Origin: Prochlorococcus marinus XMU1404
GTDB lineage: Bacteria > Cyanobacteriota > Cyanobacteriia > PCC-6307 > Cyanobiaceae
DNA length: 64,000 bases
Assembly: GCF_017696175.1 (NCBI RefSeq)
Contig: NZ_JAAORE010000003.1
Coordinates: 523,931 to 587,930, forward strand
Direction of reading: 5' to 3'
Within the stretch, counting starts at the first letter, position 1. Each line of letters starts with the position of its first letter. A program made the position numbers and the translations under genes. Positions 47,473-55,561 of the stretch are shown piece by piece. The notes beneath the pieces were generated by a model. It searched no databases and was not told where the DNA came from. It saw only the letters and a list, made by a program, of their open reading frames with translations.

Positions 47473-49376
47473 TCTTTTGATTCAGTAAAGTCTGCATCAA
47501 TTACATCATCTCCACCTTTATCATTTGATTCAGTCTGATCAGGACCGCTCGTTGAACCAGGGGATGGAGGCTGGTTACCTGGTTGCTGATAAACAGATGA
47601 ACCGACTGCATAGAGTTCTTGTTGAAGCTCTTCAAGGAGTTTTTTCATTGATTCATAGTCCTCTTTTGAAGTTGCGTCTTTTAAAGCATTGCTTTTTTCT
47701 TCAACCTTCGACTTTGCTGCAGCATCAATTTTATCTCCCAATTCGCCAAGTTGCTTTTCTGTCTGATAAACAAGTGTCTCAGCTTGGTTCTTTAAATCAA
47801 TTTTTTCTCTTTTTTCTTTATCTACGGATGCATTGGATTCTGCATCTTTAACCATTTTTTCAACCTCATTATCAGATAAAGTTGAAGCACCAGTGATAGA
47901 GATACTTTGCTCTTTACCACTCCCTTTATCTTTAGCTGTAACACTAAGTATACCGTTTGCATCGATATCAAATGTCACTTCAATTTGTGGAACACCTCTT
48001 GGTGCTGATGGAATACCATCTAATCTAAAAGTTCCTAAACTTTTGTTATCAGATGCCATTTCTCTTTCACCCTGTAATACATGTATCTCTACATTAGTTT
48101 GTCCGTCAACAGCAGTAGAATATGTCTCAGATTTCTTCGTAGGAACTGTAGTATTTCTATTTATCATCTTTGTCATAACCCCTCCTAAAGTTTCTACACC
48201 TAAAGAAAGTGGAGTGACATCAAGCAACAATATATCTTTAACTTCGCCTGCTAAAACTCCTCCTTGAATAGCTGCTCCAACAGCAACTACTTCATCAGGA
48301 TTAACAGTTTGATTGGGTTCTTTACCTATTATCTTATTAACTAAATCTAAAACTGCAGGTATCCTGGATGAACCTCCCACCATAACAACTTCATCAATTT
48401 CACTAGTAGAGATTTTTGCATCACTTATAGCTCTTTCAACTGGGGTTTTGCACCTATCAATTAAAGAAGCTGCTAATTCCTCAAATTTTGCTCTAGTTAG
48501 ATTCAAATCCAAATGTTTTGGACCTTCAGGGGTCGCTGTGATAAATGGCAAATTTATTTCACTTTGCGTTGCATTTGAAAGCTCAATTTTTGCTTTTTCT
48601 GCTGCTTCAGTAAGTCGTTGTAAAGCCTGCTTATCTTGTCTAAGATCAATTCCCTCATTTGATTTAAAAGTACTTGCTAAATGGTCTACGATACACCTAT
48701 CAAAATCATCACCACCTAAATGTGTATCTCCAGATGTTGATAGAACTTCAGTTACTCCATCACCAGCTTCAATAACTGAAACATCAAATGTTCCTCCACC
48801 TAAATCAAATACAAGAATTTTTTCATTTTCTTTATCCAAACCATAAGCTAGAGCTGCAGCAGTTGGCTCATTAACAATTCTTAGAACTTCTAACCCTGCA
48901 ATCTTTCCTGCATCTTTTGTAGCCTGTCTTTGAGAATCATTAAAATAAGCTGGAACAGTAATTACAGCTTGTGTAACTTTTTCACCAAGATATTTACCCG
49001 CATCATCTGCTAACTTTCTTAAAACTTGAGAACTAACCTCTTCAGGCGAAAACTGCTTGTCTAAAATAGGACACTTTAATTTGACACTAGAACCAGATTT
49101 TTCAACAGAATAACTAACCTCTTTAGATTCTTCATTTACTTCATCAACTCTTCGACCAACAAAACGCTTTGCAGAATAAAAAGTATTTTCAGGATTCATA
49201 ACAGCTTGTCTTTTTGCAATCTGTCCAACTAGCTGATCTTGATTTTTTGTATATGCAACAACTGATGGAGTAGTTCTGAAACCCTCAGCATTTGCTATTA
49301 CAGTAGGTTTACCACCTTCCATTACAGCGACACAACTATTAGTTGTTCCTAAATCGATTCCTACAACCTTACCCAT
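47469..49376 (-). CDS. dnaK: chaperone DnaK (Hsp70)
   Basis: ATP-dependent chaperone. From the ATG at 49376 it is 635 aa and begins [20 protein letters not shown]; an in-frame ATG ten codons earlier (49406) would add [10 protein letters not shown]. It has the ATPase signatures [14 protein letters not shown] and [13 protein letters not shown], the [11 protein letters not shown] linker, the substrate-binding domain and a C-terminal acidic tail ([14 protein letters not shown]). Cyanobacteria have several DnaK proteins; this looks like a standard one. A GC-rich stretch precedes it. No dnaJ or grpE is adjacent. Confidence 0.97.
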   Translation of the reverse strand: MGKVVGIDLGTTNSCVAVMEGGKPTVIANAEGFRTTPSVVAYTKNQDQLVGQIAKRQAVMNPENTFYSAKRFVGRRVDEVNEESKEVSYSVEKSGSSVKLKCPILDKQFSPEEVSSQVLRKLADDAGKYLGEKVTQAVITVPAYFNDSQRQATKDAGKIAGLEVLRIVNEPTAAALAYGLDKENEKILVFDLGGGTFDVSVIEAGDGVTEVLSTSGDTHLGGDDFDRCIVDHLASTFKSNEGIDLRQDKQALQRLTEAAEKAKIELSNATQSEINLPFITATPEGPKHLDLNLTRAKFEELAASLIDRCKTPVERAISDAKISTSEIDEVVMVGGSSRIPAVLDLVNKIIGKEPNQTVNPDEVVAVGAAIQGGVLAGEVKDILLLDVTPLSLGVETLGGVMTKMINRNTTVPTKKSETYSTAVDGQTNVEIHVLQGEREMASDNKSLGTFRLDGIPSAPRGVPQIEVTFDIDANGILSVTAKDKGSGKEQSISITGASTLSDNEVEKMVKDAESNASVDKEKREKIDLKNQAETLVYQTEKQLGELGDKIDAAAKSKVEEKSNALKDATSKEDYESMKKLLEELQQELYAVGSSVYQQPGNQPPSPGSTSGPDQTESNDKGGDDVIDADFTESKD

Positions 49377-49406
49377 GGGTAAATTCTCATATTTGATATT
49401 CTCCAT

Positions 49407-49492
49407 AATCGGTCATCGGCGTCATTATTGTTACTCAAAGACGGGGTGTGGTTCCCGAACAGATCATTATTTTTTAAGCAAAAATTCTAAAC
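49407..49492. promoter_or_regulatory. divergent dnaK-aroE spacer with a GC-rich element
   Basis: This 86-bp spacer holds both promoters. A GC-rich patch at 49411-49460 stands out against the AT-rich surroundings. It contains the direct repeat GTCAT (49413-49417 and 49422-49426) and a CGGG/CCCG inverted pair (49443-49446 and 49455-49458) that could form a hairpin in the dnaK leader. No CIRCE element (TTAGCACTC-N9-GAGTGCTAA) is present. Confidence 0.4.
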
Positions 49493-50353
49493 ATGATTTC
49501 AAGTAAGACATCTTTTATTGCATTGATTGGCAACCCAGTAAGCCATTCCTTGTCACCGATTATGCAAAATGCTGCCTTTCAATATTTAGGCCTAGATTTA
49601 ATTTATATTGCTATTCCATGCAAAGATGAAGATCTAGAATTAGTTCTGAATTCTTTGAAAAAAATTAATTGCAAAGGTTTAAATATTACAATTCCCCATA
49701 AAGAGAAAGTATTTAAACTTTGTAGTGAAATTTCCCCTATTGCAAGCAAACTTAAAGCAATTAATACTCTAAAATTAAATTCTGAAAAAGAATGGAGCGC
49801 AACTAATACAGATGTAGAAGGATTTATTTATCCGTTAAAAACATTAAACTTAACAAAAAAGCAATCTATTGTTCTTGGCTCAGGTGGTGCAGCACGATCT
49901 GTTATTCAAGGATTAATAAATTTAAATCTTTCAAAAATTTCAGTAGTATCACGGAACAGATCATCACTTGATAAATTAATAAAAAATTTTGAAAATCAAA
50001 TTGGAATTCAGGGTTTGTTAAATAATGATAATCAAGCTCAAAATTTGATTGAAGAAGCAGATTTAGTTGTAAATACAACACCGGTAGGAATGAAAACATC
50101 CAAAAATAGGATTAATGTATTGCCATATGGGGAGTCTTTTTGGAGATCTCTAAACTCAAAAACAATTGTTTATGATTTAATCTACAACCCTGCGCCAACT
50201 CATCTATTAAACTTTAGTGCCAAAAAAGGATGCATGACTATCGATGGTTTGCAAATGCTTGTTGCTCAGGGATTAAAATCATTGTCTTTTTGGACAAATG
50301 GCTTAGAAGTTCCTTTTCATATTATGAATGAAGCGCTCAAAAGTAATCTTTAA
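49493..50353 (+). CDS. aroE: shikimate dehydrogenase
   Basis: Reduces 3-dehydroshikimate to shikimate with NADPH. The 286-aa protein has the substrate-binding N-terminal domain (IGNPVSHSLSPIMQNAAF, NITIPHKEKVFKLC, AINTLKL) and the NADP domain with GSGGAARSVIQGLINL and VNTTPVGMK. The C-terminal MTIDGLQMLVAQGLKSLSFW is also typical. It is divergent from dnaK. Confidence 0.97.
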   Translation: MISSKTSFIALIGNPVSHSLSPIMQNAAFQYLGLDLIYIAIPCKDEDLELVLNSLKKINCKGLNITIPHKEKVFKLCSEISPIASKLKAINTLKLNSEKEWSATNTDVEGFIYPLKTLNLTKKQSIVLGSGGAARSVIQGLINLNLSKISVVSRNRSSLDKLIKNFENQIGIQGLLNNDNQAQNLIEEADLVVNTTPVGMKTSKNRINVLPYGESFWRSLNSKTIVYDLIYNPAPTHLLNFSAKKGCMTIDGLQMLVAQGLKSLSFWTNGLEVPFHIMNEALKSNL

Positions 50354-50458
50354 AAGAATTTATTCTAATTTTCAAGGATATGCACGTCATGATGTATCGT
50401 TAAAGATGAACAGACGCTCATCACATTAATTTTTGAGCCAAAGACCTTGTCTGAAACT

Positions 50459-50920
50459 ATGAACGATCAACATTCTTATTACGAAACCATGTATATCCTC
50501 CGCCCAGATATTGCGGAAGATCAAGTAACTAACCATATTGATAAATACAACAAGCTTCTAGAAGAATTTGGCGGTACCATTCTCGATAGTCAAATGAGAG
50601 GTAAGAGAAGATTAGCCTATCAAATAGCAAAACATAGAGAAGGTATTTACGTTCAACTGAGTCATCAAGGTGATGGACAACATATTTTCAAAATTGAAAA
50701 AGCAATGAGACTTAGTGAAGATGTTATAAGATATATGACCGTTAAACAAGAAGGGCCTTTACCAACTCCAAGACCTTCCACAAAGAGTTCAGCTCAAACA
50801 AGTGATCAAGAGAATTCAGAAAATAAAGTTGAATCTAAAGAAAAACAACCAGTAGTAAGCACAGATACTTCAACTTCAGGTAAAGGTGATACTGAAACCA
50901 AACAAAATCCAGAATCTTAA
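50459..50920 (+). CDS. rpsF: 30S ribosomal protein S6
   Basis: Small-subunit protein that usually pairs with S18. From the ATG at 50459 it is 153 aa; a TTG four codons earlier (50447) is an alternative. The core ([54 protein letters not shown]) occupies the first ~100 residues. The rest is a Ser/Thr/Lys/Glu-rich, presumably disordered tail of about 50 residues. rpsR is not adjacent. It converges on argG with a 3-bp gap. Confidence 0.96.
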   Translation: MNDQHSYYETMYILRPDIAEDQVTNHIDKYNKLLEEFGGTILDSQMRGKRRLAYQIAKHREGIYVQLSHQGDGQHIFKIEKAMRLSEDVIRYMTVKQEGPLPTPRPSTKSSAQTSDQENSENKVESKEKQPVVSTDTSTSGKGDTETKQNPES

Positions 50921-50923
50921 ATA

Positions 50924-52138
50924 TTAATCTTTTGTTTTTGAATGTAACTCAGCCCATATTTTATTAGACATACCCCACATATAAATAAAACCCTCTGCTA
51001 AAGAATGATTAAAAATATCTTCTTTGCTATAAGTTGCTAAATCTTCCCTATAAAGAGAATTATTTTCCGACATTCTCCCAATTACTATTGCATTCCCCTT
51101 ATGAAGTCTAATTTTTACTCTTCCATTAACTGAAGATTGTGTCGATGTAATAAATGCATCTAAACTTTCTTTAAGAGGTCCAAACCAAAAACCTTGATAG
51201 ACTAATTGACCCCATTTTTTTTCCACTATTCCCTTAAATTCAACAACATCTGGGTTCAATGTAATGCTCTCTAATTCCTTGTGAGCTTTGATTAAAAGTA
51301 AGAGGCCAGGTGTTTCGTAAATCTCTCTACTTTTAATTCCTACTACTCGGTCTTCAATCATATCTATTCTTCCAAAACCATGCGCACCTGAAAGTTCATT
51401 TGCTTTTTGAATAATCTCTACTGGAGTTAAAAATTCATCATTAATTCCCACTGGAAAGCCATTTTTAAAAACAATCTCTATATCTTGAGGGGAATCAGGT
51501 GAATTATCAATTGATGATGTCATCGAAAATATATCTTCAGGTGCTTCTTGCATGGGGTCTTCTAAAATCCCTGCTTCAATACTCCTACCAAGTAAGTTAA
51601 CGTCAATTGAATATGGTGATTTTTTTGATACAGGTGCAGGAATACCAAATTTTTCTCCATACACTATTGCCTCTTCCCTACTCATATTCCACTCCCTTGC
51701 AGGAGTGATTATTTTCAAATCAGGGCCTAAAGCATTAATTGCCAAATCAAATCTAACTTGATCATTACCTTTACCAGTGCATCCATGAGCTACTGCATCA
51801 GCATTAATCTCTCGAGCAATATTTACGAGATTTTCAGCAATCAAAGGCCTTGCAAGAGCTGTAGATAAAGGATATTTATCTAAATATAGTGCGTTTGCTC
51901 TAATAGCTGGAAAAGCGTATCTCTCAACAAAACTATTAACTAAATTACCAATGATCGATTGAGATGCACCTGAATTTAAAGCTTTTTGCTTTATAAGTTC
52001 TAAATCCTCGCCTTGCCCAAGATCTGCTACAAAAGTAACGACTTCTGAAATACCATATTCATTCTTTAAATATGGAATACAAACGCTTGTATCTACACCG
52101 CCAGAATACGCTAGTACAACTTTCTTTACCTGCTGCAT
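50924..52138 (-). CDS. argG: argininosuccinate synthase
   Basis: Joins citrulline and aspartate with ATP in arginine synthesis. The 404-aa protein has the N-type PP-loop [34 protein letters not shown], and [20 protein letters not shown] motifs. ATG start. It follows the small membrane protein gene by 36 bp. Its product pathway feeds arginine, from which agmatine and polyamines (speB/speE here) can be made. Confidence 0.98.
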   Translation of the reverse strand: MQQVKKVVLAYSGGVDTSVCIPYLKNEYGISEVVTFVADLGQGEDLELIKQKALNSGASQSIIGNLVNSFVERYAFPAIRANALYLDKYPLSTALARPLIAENLVNIAREINADAVAHGCTGKGNDQVRFDLAINALGPDLKIITPAREWNMSREEAIVYGEKFGIPAPVSKKSPYSIDVNLLGRSIEAGILEDPMQEAPEDIFSMTSSIDNSPDSPQDIEIVFKNGFPVGINDEFLTPVEIIQKANELSGAHGFGRIDMIEDRVVGIKSREIYETPGLLLLIKAHKELESITLNPDVVEFKGIVEKKWGQLVYQGFWFGPLKESLDAFITSTQSSVNGRVKIRLHKGNAIVIGRMSENNSLYREDLATYSKEDIFNHSLAEGFIYMWGMSNKIWAELHSKTKD

Positions 52139-52174
52139 CTAAATTTGCTCCATAAATTTAAATTTTTGATGTAA

Positions 52175-52369
52175 CTAAGAATTTGAAAACTTAAGAAAAA
52201 CTAATATTATTGTAACTAAAAGAGCTGGACCAAAAACCAATAACAATAGAAGAAAGTTATTAATTATTAAAACATTAGGATTTAAATATCCAAAAAGTTT
52301 AAATAATCCAGACAGCAACAATGAAATTAGCCAAATAAAAAAGAATTTTAAATTTGCTTTATCAAACAA
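52175..52369 (-). CDS. small two-span membrane protein, 64 aa
   Basis: A 64-aa frame with two hydrophobic segments, at about residues 10-28 and 38-58 (FLLLLLVFGPALLVTIILVFL). The only available start is TTG at 52369. It lies upstream of argG on the same strand with a 36-bp gap and no competing frame over most of its length. I know no family. It could be a real small membrane protein, but coding status is uncertain. Confidence 0.5.
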   Translation of the reverse strand: MFDKANLKFFFIWLISLLLSGLFKLFGYLNPNVLIINNFLLLLLVFGPALLVTIILVFLKFSNS

Positions 52370-52422
52370 AGTTTTTCGTGTGCATCATTATGTATTATCT
52401 TATATATAGAACATTACCTTTA

Positions 52423-52701
52423 ATGGAATCAAATAAACTAAAACTCAGATTAGACGATATTTCAGAAGTCAACCCTGCATTAACTTGTTACCACAGAGAT
52501 GATCCAGCTCCTGTTTTGCCATTAAGAGATGAACCTGATCTACTATCTTGGCTTGAAAATACAGGCAGACTTGTTGCAGAGAAAGAAGGAGATTCTCAAG
52601 AAATTAGTACTATAGAAGAAGAAGAACTTTCAGCATTAATGGGAGAAAAAGAAGATTACAAAACTGAAGAAGAGCCTTCAGAAGATGATTGGGAAGATTA
52701 A
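52423..52701 (+). CDS. DUF3134 family protein
   Basis: A 92-aa cyanobacterial protein of unknown role, starting with ATG at 52423. The conserved block (NPALTCYHRDDPAPVLPLRDE, then PDLLSWLENTGRLVA) matches DUF3134 as I remember it. The C-terminus is highly acidic (EEEELSALMGEKEDY, ending EEPSEDDWED). A longer frame from 52354 adds a hydrophobic extension that is unlikely to be real. Its 3' end overlaps mraY by 17 bp. Confidence 0.78.
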   Translation: MESNKLKLRLDDISEVNPALTCYHRDDPAPVLPLRDEPDLLSWLENTGRLVAEKEGDSQEISTIEEEELSALMGEKEDYKTEEEPSEDDWED

Positions 52702-53761
52702 AAAGTTTAACTTCAAATCGTTATTAATATTAAATACTTTTACTTTAATAGTCACCTCATATTTTTTTAAGAATTTTTTTCTAATAGGAGTTTTCACATT
52801 ATTTTTTTTTATTTCTTTATTAACCACAAGGAATGGTCTAGTAATAATCAGAAAATTAAATATACTTCAAAATATTAGAACCGAAGGTCCTACCAGTCAC
52901 TATAAAAAAAATGATACTCCAACAATGGGTGGGGTTTTTATGATAATCCCTTTTTTAATTTTTCTTTTGATAATAACAATAAATTTAAGTTCTCTAAAAC
53001 TATTTCTTTTATTACTCACTATTTTTAGCTTCTTTATTATAGGGGTTTTAGATGATTATTTAAGTATTAAAAATAGAGAAAATAGAGGATTAAAAACAAA
53101 AGAAAAATTTTTCTTACAAAGTATCATCTCAATAATTTTTATATTGTTAGTTTATGAAAAAAATTTAATAAATCCATTAATAACAGTATCTGACTCTTGG
53201 GGAATAAATATGAATTTTTTTATATTACCAATTTCTTTTTTGGTACTAGTTGGCATGAGTAATTCAGTAAATTTGACTGATGGCTTAGATGGATTAGCAG
53301 CTGGATGCAGTGGGATTATCTTTTGTGGATTAGGGACAGAAATATTAATGAAAGAACAGCAAGAACTTTTTATTTTCAGTATCTTATGTTATTCAATGTC
53401 AGGAATATGCTTAGGATTTCTCAAATATAATTGTTATCCTGCAAAAATATTTATGGGTGACACAGGATCTCTAAGTATTGGTGCAATTCTCGGTTCTATA
53501 GCGTTATTAACTGATAGCGTTTTTACCTTATCTATTTTCTCAGGTATATTTATTGTTGAATCATTATCAGTAATAATTCAAGTATGTTTTTTTAAAATTA
53601 CAAAAAGATTATTTCATAATGGAAAACGCATATTTTTAATGGCACCACTACATCACCATTTTGAACTTAAAGGAGTAAAGGAAGATAAAATAGTAGAAAC
53701 TTTTTGGAAAATCAACATTTTACTTGTGATTTTAGGTATAGTTTTAAAAATAAATCTATAA
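52685..53761 (+). CDS. mraY: phospho-N-acetylmuramoyl-pentapeptide transferase
   Basis: Makes lipid I from UDP-MurNAc-pentapeptide and undecaprenyl phosphate at the inner membrane. The 358-aa polytopic protein has GPTSHYKKNDTPTMGGVFM, the DDYL catalytic pair region near residue 119, SVNLTDGLDGLAAG, MGDTGSLSIG and the HHHFELKG motif near the end. It starts within the last codons of the DUF3134 gene and is followed 10 bp later by a small gene. Confidence 0.97.
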   Translation: MIGKIKKFNFKSLLILNTFTLIVTSYFFKNFFLIGVFTLFFFISLLTTRNGLVIIRKLNILQNIRTEGPTSHYKKNDTPTMGGVFMIIPFLIFLLIITINLSSLKLFLLLLTIFSFFIIGVLDDYLSIKNRENRGLKTKEKFFLQSIISIIFILLVYEKNLINPLITVSDSWGINMNFFILPISFLVLVGMSNSVNLTDGLDGLAAGCSGIIFCGLGTEILMKEQQELFIFSILCYSMSGICLGFLKYNCYPAKIFMGDTGSLSIGAILGSIALLTDSVFTLSIFSGIFIVESLSVIIQVCFFKITKRLFHNGKRIFLMAPLHHHFELKGVKEDKIVETFWKINILLVILGIVLKINL

Positions 53762-53771
53762 GAAATTTGTT

Positions 53772-54017
53772 ATGAGTTTTTTTACATGGAAAGATAATGG
53801 ATTAACAAGTGACTGCTCAAGTCTTGACGCAATGGCATCGAGATTCGAAGAAACAGCTAATTTAATGAAAAAACTATCTAAGAAAGGCTTCAAACTAAAG
53901 AGAACACATAACAACCAACTAATTCTTCACCCTGATCCTAAAGTATTTAATCAATGGGGTTTTATAAGTGAAGAACTTCCTTTTAAACAACTCTGTTTAA
54001 TATCAGATGAGGAATAA
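53772..54017 (+). CDS. small hypothetical protein, 81 aa
   Basis: An 81-aa protein beginning MSFFTWKDNGLTSDCSSLDAM, with RFEETANLMKKLSKKGFKLKR in the middle and LILHPDPKVFNQWGF. Predicted to be soluble. I do not recognise a named domain; proteins of this kind appear in marine picocyanobacteria. It lies 10 bp after mraY, and its last 67 bp overlap the convergent sucrose-phosphate synthase gene. Confidence 0.7.
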   Translation: MSFFTWKDNGLTSDCSSLDAMASRFEETANLMKKLSKKGFKLKRTHNNQLILHPDPKVFNQWGFISEELPFKQLCLISDEE

Positions 54018-55360
54018 CTATTTGACCTTGAAAACTCTTCTATAAGTATTGATAAATAATTGCGTACATGAGTATTCCAACTAAAGTGCCTATTAACACC
54101 TTCAATTCCATTTCTACTCCATAATTTCCACTGATCGATATTAAAAATTCCTTTTTCGAGGACAACTTTCAACTTATTGATATCGGTAACATCTACTAGA
54201 AGTCCATTTTCACATTTTGAACGAATTTCCTTTGGTCCTCCATCATTTGTTGATATTATTGGCAATCCACATGAGGAAGCTTCAAGAAGAGTTAATCCAA
54301 AAGGCTCCGTTAAAGCTGGATTAACGAATACACCCCCTCTGCTAGCAGCCCACCTATAAATAGCAGGTATCTGACTTGGAAGATGCTTTTTTGGATAAGC
54401 TACCTTTCCATACAAATTATATTTATCAATCGTTTCAAAAATATTGTGGAATACATCTTTTTGCTGAGATTCAAGTTTTGAAGTACTATCTCGACAACCC
54501 AAAATCAAAATTAAATTAGTTTTTCTTTTTAATTTCTCAGATCTTCCGTATGCCTCAATCAAAGAAGGAATATTTTTTCTTCGTACAGCTCTAGAAATCG
54601 TCAAAAATGGAGGTTTTGTAGAATCCTTAAGAAAAGGTTTCATCATATTATCAATTTCAGCTGTCTCTGATGTTGAATGAATATGGTGAAACTTATTGTG
54701 ATCAACACCAGGTGGGATTACTTTAGCTTTGTGAGGTGAAAAAGAAGAATATTGAGAATATTGGTAAACTGATTCTTGTTTAGTGCTTGTTACAATAATA
54801 TCTGCAGACTTTAACACTTTTTCTTCTGCCTCAATCCTTTTACTTATAGAATAAAGTTTTTCTATTTGATTAGTTTTTAAACCAGTATCAAGTAATTTCC
54901 TTTTTTTCTCTCTCCCTAAAGAATGCCCAGTAAAAATAAGCGGTACTTTTAAGGATTTGCTTAGTTTAACGCCTACATATCCAGCATCTGCATAGTGTGC
55001 ATGAATAAAATCGGGCTTTCTATTTTTTTTATAATAAGAAATAAGGCTTTCGGTTAAATGATCTAAATAAGGCCAAAGCAATTCCTTTCTTAAATATTTA
55101 TTAGGTCCAAATTTAAATCTTAAAATTCTAACTCCAGGTTCTACAAATTCCTCTTCTTGTGAATATTCATTGTCTACTTTAGGGTCATTGATTAAACGAG
55201 TGACTAAATCCACTTGGTCAACATCAGAAGTATTAGCCAAACTTTTAACTAACTCTAAAACGTATTGTGTTTGCCCTCCTGTATCTGCATCTCTGCCTAA
55301 TTCAAGATTTTTAGCGCGTATAAGGCCATGTAAATGTAAATGTAAAAATTTAAACCTCAT
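53951..55360 (-). CDS. sps: sucrose-phosphate synthase, single-domain
   Basis: Makes sucrose-6-phosphate from a nucleotide-glucose and fructose-6-phosphate; sucrose is a compatible solute in these cells. The 469-aa GT4 protein has the diagnostic N-terminal HLHLHGLIRAKNLELGRDAD followed by TGGQTQYVLEL, HYADAGYVG, the PPGVDHNKF loop and the donor motif NPALTEPFGLTLLEASSCGLP. Many cyanobacterial enzymes carry a C-terminal phosphatase domain; it is absent here. Its last 67 bp overlap the opposite gene. Sucrose synthase is a less likely alternative. Confidence 0.92.
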   Translation of the reverse strand: MRFKFLHLHLHGLIRAKNLELGRDADTGGQTQYVLELVKSLANTSDVDQVDLVTRLINDPKVDNEYSQEEEFVEPGVRILRFKFGPNKYLRKELLWPYLDHLTESLISYYKKNRKPDFIHAHYADAGYVGVKLSKSLKVPLIFTGHSLGREKKRKLLDTGLKTNQIEKLYSISKRIEAEEKVLKSADIIVTSTKQESVYQYSQYSSFSPHKAKVIPPGVDHNKFHHIHSTSETAEIDNMMKPFLKDSTKPPFLTISRAVRRKNIPSLIEAYGRSEKLKRKTNLILILGCRDSTSKLESQQKDVFHNIFETIDKYNLYGKVAYPKKHLPSQIPAIYRWAASRGGVFVNPALTEPFGLTLLEASSCGLPIISTNDGGPKEIRSKCENGLLVDVTDINKLKVVLEKGIFNIDQWKLWSRNGIEGVNRHFSWNTHVRNYLSILIEEFSRSNSYSSSDIKQSCLKGSSSLIKPH

Positions 55361-55561
55361 TCAGCAAATCCTCAGATCAAACGCCTTTAATAGAGATAAG
55401 ATGAATTTCAAGAGAAAATATTAAGAAAGCATTATGATTTAAAAAATTTAAAATGTAAAAGCTTTTAAAAAAGCAGATACAGACTAATGTAGTACGATTT
55501 TAAAGACAACTTTAGTTTTGCTCAGATAATTAAAAATACAAAGAAATACAACAAAGATTTT

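Noticed and set aside
47833..48846. Plus-strand frames of 144 and 177 aa antisense to dnaK
   Set aside because: They mirror the highly conserved dnaK coding strand, have Ser/Pro-rich composition typical of antisense shadows, and no independent start signal.
50384..50446. S6:S18-type autoregulatory leader before rpsF
   Set aside because: A small GATGA/TCATC hairpin (50405-50422) exists, but it lacks the conserved CCG loop pattern and rpsR is absent.
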